Positions 1 to 12,000 of a stretch of DNA of 64,000 nucleotides are shown here, in pieces. Source of the DNA: Strongylocentrotus purpuratus (taxonomy: Eukaryota; Echinodermata; Echinoidea; Camarodonta; Strongylocentrotidae); assembly GCF_000002235.5 (NCBI RefSeq), contig NW_022145599.1:4796905-4860904 (forward strand). The letters are read 5' to 3'. Both the position numbers and the translations under genes were made by a program. Within the stretch, counting starts at the first letter, position 1, and every line of letters starts with the position of its first letter. The notes under the pieces are model-generated. The model had not been told where the DNA came from. It saw nothing but the letters and a program-made list of their open reading frames with translations, and made no database searches.

Positions 1-27
1 CCATGGCTAGCGCTCTACAAGAAGAAA
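1..27 (+). CDS. PRKDC: PRKDC partial exon at window edge
   Basis: The window opens inside an open frame that reads MASALQEE after two leading bases and ends at a good splice donor (GTAAGT at 28-33). It leaves one base, which pairs with the two leading bases of the exon starting at 805 to complete a Lys codon. The exon call therefore rests on donor quality and phase only; 27 bases are too few for similarity. Confidence 0.6.
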
Positions 28-3000
28 GTAAGTAGGCCTGATAATCGTGAAGAAGAATGACGGTTAGAGAAAATTGAAAGCATGAGAAGAAAAAAAATTT
101 AATAATTTTACATATTACATTATTATGCTTTGTACAAGAAGGTACCTCGATGAATGAGATGCATGACTGAGTGGAATCAAATTAGATGACGACTTTGTTT
201 TGACTATTAAAGAGGTGTGCATTATGTACAATACCTGGTCTTTACCTACAAAGTTGTAAAATACTTTAAACTTGGTCATTTTCAGACCATATTCAAAACA
301 TGCATGTACAGGATTAAGGAATAGTCTAATATTATGGTGATTGTAATGATAGAGTGCAAGGTAAAATTTTCTCTTTTCTGTCTCTGTCTTCTTCATTGCT
401 AAGAAATATTAAATGATAATAATGGAGGTTTAAATCTGCATTTACGTAACCCATGGTCTATAATTAGCGCAAAATAAGCGTGACACAGTCAGAGGTCCAA
501 TATTGGACGAGCGTGAGGCAAGGTACGCTTAATTTGCGCAAATTTTAAACCATGGGTTATGTAAATGAGGGTTTAAACCTCCTTTGTGAATTTGGGCCTT
601 TGAGACTTTAAGTTTTAAAAGTGATAAATGCTTTACAGTATCTGTACAATAACACGGCTTCCCATTCAGTCCTCGGGACAACTACTCTCTCTACCAAGTT
701 GTAAATACTGTTGGTACAGATGAAGTATAGTTACAGTATTTTGGATCTTCCTCCCAGCTTGTCTAACAACTTCTGTTTTTCTATTTCTTGCTGTGATACT
801 TTAGAAGGAGAAATGTTAACCAGACTCAGTGATGCCGGCAAGCTGGATAAATTGCTTTCTAAAGCTGAATGTCAAGAGAGCAAACCTGAGAAGGTGAGAA
901 AATTAAAATATCTTGAAGTCAGAACCTTGTTGGTCATGATCCTTAACCCCTAACGTGCCATTTGCAGCAAACCCTGCACCAGCTTTCAAGCTTTGACGAT
1001 CATATTTGGAAATCACATGACTCCTGTAATACCAGAATCCTTTGCGTGCATGAAATGTGTTCATATTCCACAAGTGGTTTAAATTCACGAAAGTTTCATG
1101 CTGTAAAAATGCTGAATTAATTAAATTGTAAGTGAAACTTCACCATTGGAAGTTTATTTATGGCAGTTTTATACCTAACAAGCAAAACAAAAACAAATGA
1201 GAAAATATACGGTACATGGACTATAAGGGCAATCAGTATGATTTATTGGTATTCCTCCTAGACTTTTGTTTTCCACTCCATTGAATACAGGTGTGTCAGA
1301 GTCTGTTTATGAAGAGCAAGAAATACCTTGATGATGCCGTAGGAACCATCAAACTAGACCCTGCCTCCCATTCATTATCATCATCAGCTAAGAGAGAGGA
1401 GCAGAGCATGGCAAAGGCGCACATGGCTCTCGTCAGCTTTTGTGATCAGTTGCTACGGCAACAAGACGATGGTAAATGAATATTAACATTGCTTATCCAT
1501 GAGTATGAGTACAATGACATGTTTTGTCCATTCATTCAATTTGCTGAGAATTATATTAGAACAATGTTCTAAAAATAAAAAGTGTCCTAAACCTTTATAA
1601 TAATAAATCATTCTTACTGAGCACTTTATCGGTTACAACGCTCACAGTATTATTACCCCGGTCACTGGATTCTGCTTGATTCTGCAGAGTCGTAACAGAA
1701 TCCAGTGACCGAGGTAATAATAAAGCCAATTGCCAGTTTTAACCCCAGGTTATAACCCTAAACCTAAACCTGACCTAAAACTGAGTTGCAAACCTAAGCC
1801 TGTATTTTTGATGTTATAAAGCCCTAGAGCAATTGTCACCAGAGCAAATGACTGATAAAATTAAAAGTACTTTAGTGATCTTGTCTACCCCTCACTGATC
1901 AGTATTAGTAATGTTCTTACTTAGGGCCTTTCTATTTATATTAATGTATTACCTAGGCTTTAGTCAAGCAATTATGACAAGGCACTCAAGCATTCAAGGA
2001 ATTTCTTCCTACTGAGTACCCACTTACTACTTCTGGGTAGAAAGTGACTAGGAAGACAAATTTTATGGTAGGTTTTTACATCAAATTCTGCCAAATTTAT
2101 TTTAAAAAGACACTATTGACAGTAAACTTTGTATTTAATGTCAGATGACTTACCCACTTACTACTTCTGGGTAGAAAGTGGCTAGCAAGAACAATTTTAT
2201 GGTAGGTCTTTACAACAAATTCTGCCAAGTTCATTAAAAAGAGACACTATTGACAATAAACTTTGTATTTAATGTAAATTATTTGTAAATAATGTGATTT
2301 CTTTAAATTTTCCAATAAAAACCCAAATTTAAAAAAAAAAGTATTATTAAAAAAAAAAAAGTCTGATTTTGACTAGCGGTTAAAAAGAATTTGAAAATAA
2401 TCTGTTATGTAACAACACTTGTCTTTACAACAAATGCTGCCAAATTTATTTAAAAGAGACACTATTGACGGTAAACTTTGTATTTAATGTCAGATGATTG
2501 CAACCCTGATTATTTGCCCTTGATGGAAGCATACCCCTCCACCGTGGTCAACTCAACTCTTCAAGCTATGAATCTGAACTCACCCGAGGCCAGGCAACAC
2601 TTCCCAAGGCTGCTCCAGCTGGTAGAAAAATATCCTGATACCATGCAAAGTCTTGTAAAAAAGGTTCGCATATATTACTCTTTCCAACTTAAAATCTTAT
2701 ATTAAATATTGTTTTGTTTGTTATATTGTTAGATTTTTGAGTGTTTTTTTCCTTAGATAGACTCAAGATTTTCTTTTGAGCAATTTTGTGCTGGTTTCAT
2801 GAGCTGATGTACATGTATACACTTAGGCTTAAAGCTGTGAATATATGATCAAGATAGGCAAAAGGAAAATATTTGTTTTTATCAGAATGGAATTTACACT
2901 GATGTGTATTTTTGTTTTTTCTGGTCCTAATATTAAAAGAAACTTATTATCAGAGTGGAATTTCCCTTTAAGTCTATGGGAGTCTATGTGAGAATTCAGT

Positions 3001-6000
3001 GGTCAACAGGTTAAAGTAACATAAAGCAGCTTTGATTAATCACAGTCATATGTTGGTTTTGCTATTGTTAAAGCCCATAACATTTTAAGATAATGAATGT
3101 AATTATATGATATTTTTCGTTGTTTTGTACCACACAGGCTTCCATCATTCCAAGTTGGATGTTCATTGGTTGGATAAGCCAGATGGTAGCTCTTCTTGAC
3201 AAACCAGAATCTTTAGCTGTCCAGGGCATCCTGAAAGCTATCGCAAAGGATTACCCACAGGTAATACAATCATGATGAGTGAGAGGAAATCTTCAAGCAT
3301 ACAACAAAATGTTTACACCCCCCCCCTTCCCTTTCAGGCGGTGTTAATATTACCAAAAACATGTCACTTGACTGTACTTACAATTAAAAACAAATACCGG
3401 AAATAGTTTGTTTACTGGCTTTGATGGACTGAGTAGCACTTACATACATGTACCATGCTCATCGATTGATATTTGAAAGGTTTTTGTGTACCATCTAATA
3501 CACAGATATACATCTCTGTAACCCATGGTGAATGTTTCTTTTTTTTTTTTTTTTATAGTAACGTGTTCAGTCCCAAGTTTCAGTTGTTACTTGTACAGTC
3601 TTAATTTTTAGAAGACCAAATATTTCATACCAATTGTTGTTGGCTGCCCGCAAGAAGGCCCTGTTTGCAAGTGACAATACATCCACTTAACAAATGGATT
3701 ATTCATACCCCTTGTAAAAGTTATGCTTTCTGTGATTTTCTTAACTCAAGAATGAAAGGTGGGCTGGTTGAATGAGGGTTTTTGTTGAACGCTTTTAGAT
3801 GTAAGCTTTCAATATGTCACATGCTTAGGAAGCATAAATGGGGACAAATTAATGCTTGACGTACTTAGACAACCTGGTAAGGGGATGGAAAATTTATATG
3901 TTTACTGTAGCTCTTACGGCCATCTTGCGGTTAAACGATTATATGTTATTTGATGCTTGGGCTCCACTGTACCTATTTCTTCAGCATAGAGTTAGTAAAA
4001 GAATTCATTTGAGCCTGTGTATCACCTTGTATTTAGGCTCTAGTCTACCCATTCAAGATCAGCAGTGAAGATTTCAAACTTGGAGATAAATCAAAGGAGA
4101 AACAGAGGAAGGATGCAGTCAAGGAAATAGAAGACATCTTATCTACAGTACCACTAGTTGAGAATCTTACACTAGCTCTACAGAGACTTACCCATCCTGG
4201 ATTCATCTTTAAGGTATATTATTTTGCAAAAATGATTGGATTTTCGGAAAGATCTTAATAATGCTAATACTATTCTCGGTTTAGATGGCACTCAATACAT
4301 TGACGATGTCTCTTAAAGTGCTTCGCAGATGTTTCATTACTGTAGTCATCAGATTCATGCTTGCCTGCACACAATGTATGCACATTCAGCACTCCTGGGT
4401 AGCATTCTAGCCTGGCACTATTTTACACACTTACAATGCTGAGCAAAGTACAGTGACATTCTCATCCTATTGGGTACCCATTTAACACCTGGGTGGAGAG
4501 TGCCGAATGTAAATTGGTGTCCTCTCAAAGAAAGTTAATGCTAGGCTTGGATTCAAACTTTCAACCCTTGGATGGAGAGTCAAGTGAATGAACAGCTATA
4601 TACCCCAACGTCTCCATCTTACATTGTATCTATAGACAAAGCTCTGAGCCAGTATTCCAGCCATTACTTGAGTCAGTATTTTACTTCTTAGCTTGAAATT
4701 GCTGAAGTCATATTCAGGTCACATCTATGTATATTACTCTAGTAAGCCAACTTGAAGAAAAAATACTCATTAGCCATCGTGTCATCACTTAGCCGATCCA
4801 AAATGATGCATTATAAATGCGTTGCCAATTTAATGAAGATTATACACCTTGAGCGGTTTCGATATACAGCTTTCATTGTAAACACAACATAGAAGTTTGT
4901 TTTGAGGCACATTTTTGAAACAATGAGGTATAACTTTAAATTGTACTCTTGATAATTCAATTCAGGTAGGTAACACAATAGATATAACATACTGTTTGCT
5001 CTCTTTGGCCACTTGCAATTCTAGGATTGGATCAGTGTGATCAACAGTAAGATGAACAGTAAGGAACGCGATCATCCTGCCATCAAGCAGGAATACCAGC
5101 AGCTTTATCAGCAGCTCTTTGAGTCCGGAGGAAGGCAAGGAGGACCCTCCAGCTCTAGCCAGACTGTAGAACCAGGACCTTACTGGAAGAAATTTGGAAG
5201 GGTAAGTAAACTGGTTGATTATTAAGCCTGGAAAACCTCCCTACAGATCTCATTATCTGAATTTAGAAGGGGTTTAACCAGTTGAAAACTAAGCCCAAGT
5301 TGCTGTTGCAGCTCTTATCTGACAGTAGAATCAGGGGTGTACATGTACTTGAAGAAAGTTGGAAGAATAAGGTGGTTTTCATTAGTTGTGAATTGGTACC
5401 TTGGTCACAATGCCAAACCTACTCCAAACCGACCAAGTTTAAGCTGTTATGACTTAAATGCTCAGGACGGAGTGTCCCCTTGCGCTCCTACGGGTGGTCT
5501 GCCTTCATTCATTTCTGTCCTGGGCTTGGTGTTGGGCAGCCTCCAGGCTTAATCGAGAGTCTTGGCGGATTTGGTCTTTCCACCTCAGGGGAGGACGTCC
5601 TGGTGGCCGTGGCACAGTAAAGTCATTGGTGTGGACTTGTATTGGTAGGCGTTCCTGTGGCATACGTACCACATGTCCAAACCATTTCAGGCGGCGGTTG
5701 GATATTTCCTCATTTATTGTCTTGGAGATTTTCAATGACTTTCTGATGTCTACGCTTCTGATTTTATCTAGAAGATGGACTCCTGCTATTGTCCGCAGAC
5801 ATCTCATCTCAAAGGTCTCCAGTTTATCCCGGTCAGTTTTCCTTGGCGTCCACGTCTCAGACCCGTAGGTGGCTATAGGACGAATGAGGGCATTATAAAT
5901 CCTGACCTTCAGGGCTCTTGAAATATCTTGGTTGGTCCATATATTGTTTCTCAGTCTGCCAAATGCCCAGGAAGCTAGATTTGTGCGTCTCTTGACATCT

Positions 6001-9000
6001 TTGGTAACAGAGGGGACTACACTTCCAAGGAAGACAAAGTCTTCTACCTTCTCTATAGGGTTGCCATCTATTGAAGTCTCCCCATCATCGGTTGTCATGA
6101 TTCTGCATTTAGCTGTGTTAATTTTCATTCCCCATTTGCCACAAACTTCCACCAGCTTGTTTGTTGATATTTGGAGTTTGTCATAGATGAGTTCGAGTAG
6201 AGTGGTGTCATCTGCATAGCGGATGTTGTTAAAGCGTATGCCACCCATCTGTACTCCACTGTCTAGGTTTTTGACATCTGCCATCACAAACTCTAGGAAG
6301 ATGTTGAATAGACTTGGGGAAAGAAGACAGCCTTGCCTGACGCCTGTCTTAACTTGGAACCATTCCGTAACTTTACGATTTACGATGACAGCACATTTGG
6401 TCTGATCATACATATACTTAATGAGGTCAATCAGGTTCGTCTCAACTCCTATTGAAAGAAGGCACTTCCATAAAGCATCCCTCCAGACAGTATCGAATGC
6501 TGCTTTGAAGTCCACAAAATTCCAATGGATGGGGATGTGTCTCTCTTTGGCCTTCTCCAGCACTTGCCTGACAATGAAAATAGCATCAGTGGTTCTTCTG
6601 GAGCTCCGGAATCCACACTGCTCTTCCGATAAATGCTCTTCAATTGTCCCTTGGATCCTACTGAGCACCATCCTGCAGAAAACTTTAGCCGGCACTGATA
6701 GCAGTGTTATGGCTCGGTAGTTAGCTGGGTCAAGTTTATCCCCCTTTTTGTGCACAGGGGTAATAAGGCCTTTGCTCCACTCAACTGGTGTCTTGCCTTG
6801 CGTAAAAGCAGTGTTGATGATCTTCAGCAAGATCTGTGCCATTGCTGGACCACCAGCTTTCAGTGTTTCAGCTGCTATGTTATCAAATCCAGTTGCTTTG
6901 TTATTCTTTAGAGCCTTGATCGCAGCTTTAACCTCTTCTATGGTAAAAGGTGAAGTCTGGTTTTCAGTAGGAGGAGGTTCAGGTATATTGCAAAGTGTGT
7001 TGGTGTCTCTCGGGAACTCTGTATTAAGATGAGTGCTGAAATGTTCTTTCCAACAATCCAAAACATCTCCTGGAGCAGTCTTGAGGACCCCCTCTTTGTT
7101 CTTGGCTGCTGGCTGTATCTTCTCCTTCTCACCAGCTAGTTTTCTAACTTTCTTAAATAGCTCATGGCTGTCATTTCGTGCCTGTGCTGCCTCCATTTCC
7201 TCTACTTCTTTCTTGAGAGTCTCCCTCTTCCACTTTTTGACTTCATATTTAACTTTTTTGTTAAGGTGCCGGTACTTCATAATATTATGATTATTATGAG
7301 GTGAGTTCAGTTTAGTTACCCTAGCCTTCCTTCTGAGTTCACAAGCATCTCTCACATGTTCTGGGAGATGTTATGCAATGTTTTAATTGTTCAGATGTTG
7401 GTCTGCTTTCGGTCTCATTGGTGTGACTAAGGTATAAGCCAAACTTTTTTTAGCTAGAAGAAGGTTGGAAGGGCAAGTTGGGTTTTACCAGTTGACTACT
7501 AAGCCCAAAGTAATTTCTGCAGTTCTTATCAAAGAGGAGGACTGTGCTGGAAGAAGGTCGGAAGGGTACGGCGAGTATAACCAGTTGCAAATTAGGACTT
7601 CAGTCAAACTGCCGTACCTACTCCACTCCTACACAAGCCGGTCAAATTTGATCCATTTGATGTTTGATGTTTTACTCGCTCTGCTGTTGGTCTTCTTGGT
7701 GTGACCAAAGTCTCAGCCCAAGAAAGGTCCTCCATCTCTTATCAGAGAGTAGAAGCAGGACCTTGCTGGGGGAAGGTTGCTCAAGGGAGGCCAAAAAAGC
7801 AGTCTGTGTGGGCAGGTGGTCTTTATGAACAGTTTTTAGTACATTACTTTAGTACATGTGTCATCGGGATCCACTATTTAACAGAAAGAGAGAATGTTGT
7901 GGCCTTTATAGGCTGGTGGACTTTGTATACAGGTGGTCGCTAAGGGAGTTTTCACTGTAGTTTACTGTTTGTGGTTTGTTTGCTTCAGATCAAACATCTG
8001 CTGAAAGCTTTCCTCTTCCAAAGTAAGAGTAAGGCAAGTTCATGTAGCATATACCTGTTGTTTAGCTATAGAAAATTTTATGTTAATATTATGTTTGACA
8101 GTGTCAAAATCATGTCGTCATCATTTTGTTAAAAGAGAATGAAGTCTTGAAATGTTTGCTCTCTTTTTCTTAGGAATGGCAGAAGAGGTTTGATTCATCA
8201 TTTGGTCAAGATGGAAGTAAGCTTGCAGCAATGGACTACAAGGTAAGACCAAGTCTGGAAACTCATCTGAATTGTAATGCAAAGGCTTTGCTGATTCAGC
8301 TGAGTACAGCTTTAAAGCACATTGATGATTTCCTTTTTTCCTGAGTTTTGATCCTGAAGAGAATAAACAATTTCTGAATGACAACAAAATATTTTCATTC
8401 CTAAAGGCTTAATACAGGAACCACTTGTTTACTCCAACATCAAGTCTTTTCTCCATTGTAGTAGCAGATACGCAAATACGCATTTTATGCTTTTCTTTTG
8501 TAGAATAAACACGACTATATTCTAAACCATCTTGGAAACGTTGTTAATTTTTACAATTACAAAATATCAGAGTACTGGCACAATTTACTCCCGTGACTGT
8601 TTACATACAAATGAGCATCATGTTCTAAGCATATTATGTCTGCATATACATGTATCAAGCATGGAACACATATCAATTGATTTCTTTGCTTGCAGACATG
8701 GTCCAAGCTAAGGCAGGACATCTGTGCAAAGATGACTCCAGGAAAAGATGACCCTGGCAATCTCAAGGAGTACTCTCCCTGGTTCACTGCGTTCCAGACT
8801 CTAAGGGGAGATGAACTGGAGATACCTGGTGGGTTGGTTCTACAATTTGCTTCAAAATTGTTTCAGGCTTTATGTTGTAAATAATAATAACACATTTAAA
8901 TAGCCATTTTCCATATACAAGTTTTCAAGTTTTCAAGTTTAATTTCAATTCAAATCCATAAAAAAACATATAAGATACAGATTATATAATAATAATAATA

Positions 9001-12000
9001 TTTACAGTGCTTATATAGCGCCTAACACTGACCTTGTCAGAAGTCTCTAAGCGCTCTACAATAATGCAGCATAACAGGCTGGCTTTAGCAGTGCAGCTGT
9101 TACGCGAGCTGCATTTCAAGGAATAAATTCCTACCAGGTACCCATTTACTTCACCTGGGTGGAGTGTGGCAAATGTAGATCAATGTCTTGCCAAAGGACA
9201 TTAGTGCAGCGACGGGACTCGAACCGCAGACCTTGTGATTGATAGTCCGGCGACGTATCCACTCGACCACAATACCTCTACAATATATACAATATAGAAG
9301 ACACAGAGCACATACAAAACGGAAACATGTCTACAAATATACCGGAATTATACAAAGTTAATCAGCAATAGAAATGAACTGGGGAAACTGCAAATAAAGC
9401 CATAACGTTCTGTTGAGGCAGTTTAAAATTATTTTATTAACTTTTATATAGAATCATTTTTGTATTTCTAGGTCTAATCCTTGATTCTGAAACCTTATGC
9501 TAAGGAAATGTACCACATTTCCCTCCTGGCCGTAGTCAAAGAAAGCCAAGACTCAACGACCGGACTGGACTTGGTATACTATTCGGATACAAGGAAACAA
9601 CGACACTGCTATTCTTGTATTTACTTTGGATTTATTGTGTCTGTTTATTTATCTGTTTCACAATATTTTTTCTGATCCGTTGACAGGTCAGTACGATGGA
9701 AGCAAGAAGCCTCTCCCAGCCTACCATGTCAAGATCGCTGGATTCGACGAGACGGTGCTGACACTGTCCTCTCTACGCAAGCCCAAGTGCATCACGATCC
9801 GAGGCAACGATGAGATGGATTACCCATTCCTGGTGAAGGTTGGAGAGGATCTCAGGATGGATCAGAGGATAGAGCAACTCTTCTGCATCATGAACAGCAT
9901 TCTGGCACAGGATGCGGCTTGCAGTCAACGAGGGCTCACTCTTACTACCTATCAGGTTGTGCCCATGACTCCAAGGTATGCCACGTAACATGATTTGACT
10001 GCAATTGTTATGATTGCGTTCATTGTCTCAGTGAATTATATGTAAAGGATATTAACGATAACAGGTACAAGATACACAAAGTCATACACCTGGCATGATG
10101 GTGATGATAATGATACTACTACTATTACTACTACTAATAATAATAATTATGATGGTGATGATGATGGTGATGATGGTGATGATGATAATAACAATGATAA
10201 TTATAAATATTATTATAATAATGATAATAATACTAATAAAAGTCAGTGTCAGAAGCAATGAAGCATACAAAATACATTATATTCCTAATCATCCTTCAAA
10301 AGGATTTCAATTTTGCTGTGCAGTATGAGCAGAGGATGTACAATATTTTCTCTCTTAATTTTCTCTTTGAAGACTTGGTATTCTAGAGTGGGTAAAGAGA
10401 ACAACGACCCTGAAGGATTTTATTACCAGATCCATGACTGAAGCTGAGCATAAGGTTTATACATCCAGGTAAGCTCCATTCACATTCACAATCACAATCG
10501 TGTTGCATACGTATGATCGTAAACTTTGTGGTAGTGGCAGGGTTGAACACCAATCCTGACTATTACCTCTCATGGCTTTGAAAATAAACTAAACTACTGT
10601 ATTCTCCGTGTATGAGACGCAAATTTTTCCCGCCGTAAAAATTCAAAAGTCGGGGGTGCATCTTATAGACAGGTACAGGATATTTTGAGTCCTCAAAATG
10701 CTACTTCTTAGTGGTTTTCAAAAATATCTGTCTCTCAACATAATTTACATAATGCAAATAAAGAATAGGATCTACAATTTGAAGTTAACCTACATTCAAC
10801 AATTTGAAGAGAAGAGAGTTGCTGTTTCTTTTTGCTTTTTGTTTTTTTCAGTCTCGATAAATTATGCCCCTTCACTTTGCTACCCGAGGCTCACCCTCGT
10901 CTCCAGCTCACTCGCACAGGTGGTATCGACTCACCACTGAAAAACTAGCCTGTCCAAATTTCTATTTGGACTCGGAGCAAAATTTGTCTGTCATCTTTAG
11001 TTTTAAAAACAACATTGTTAACATTATTTGTGACAAGTTCACAAGCACTTCAACTGTGCCTCATAATAAAATGAAAGTCCTTCCCTGCATGGGTTTCTGA
11101 ACGCTGAAATAAGAGGCAATCTGATCTGGCTTGCTGTCCTAAAAAATAGGGGTGCGTCTTATAAACAAAGATTTACGGTACTAATTTGGACTTTGTGTGG
11201 TAATGCCAGGTAGGTGCCCACATTCAGGATTCTACATGTACTACATGTTGCCACTGAGAGTCACATATTTTATCTTTACCATTTCTCCTTCATCCACAGC
11301 TACAGTAAACAACTAAAGCTAGGGTAATAATTTCCAAAGCTCTCTGGAAGCCCATAGAGATGTTATTTCATAACGTATTATGCCCTATACAAGAACTGAA
11401 TATTATTAGTATTATTATTTTCAATTGTATCACATTCCCTTTGTTATGTAATCACAGGACTACCGGACCAGTAGCTCTCTTCACTACTTGGCTTCAAAAA
11501 TTCTGCCAAACTGATGGGAACATTACTAAACTCTTTACTGAAGCATACAAGTAAGTAGAACAACCTCAGCAGTGATGGTCAGTGAAAATATTTTCATAAC
11601 TCTTTCTTTGTTGGAATGGTGATTCTTATACAAGGATTTCAGCAGTATGACATGGGAAATTGTGCATTCCTGTTTCAGCTTTTAAAGGGACTTGGTAACA
11701 TTGTTCAGATGAGAGAGTGACTTCAATGCTAGATGTACAATTAAAGATAATCTGAAAGTTTGTGTGAAAACAGACCATTATTAATGATAAAAATTGGGAA
11801 AACTGATCTGATCTATTCCAAAATTCTCCCTACTATATTATTACAATTTAATTTAATTAAATTTTAGGTAAATGTAAATCAACCCAATGCAATTAATTGG
11901 CTCTATATACCATTCCAAACATTTAAGTGTTGAAAGATTTTAAAAAGCATGTTTTACTGTATGTCTTATTTTTAATGGAAAAACGGTTGGGAAAATTCAA

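Noticed and set aside
5458..7290. Several plus-strand frames of 60-136 codons
   Set aside because: All are shadows of the minus-strand reverse transcriptase and have no recognisable domains.
9205..9280. Genuine tRNA gene
   Set aside because: B box is good, but the stems do not fold as a clean tRNA and a SINE body with degraded relatives is attached.
10082..10328. Poly-Ile and poly-Met frames
   Set aside because: Trinucleotide microsatellite in a PRKDC intron.
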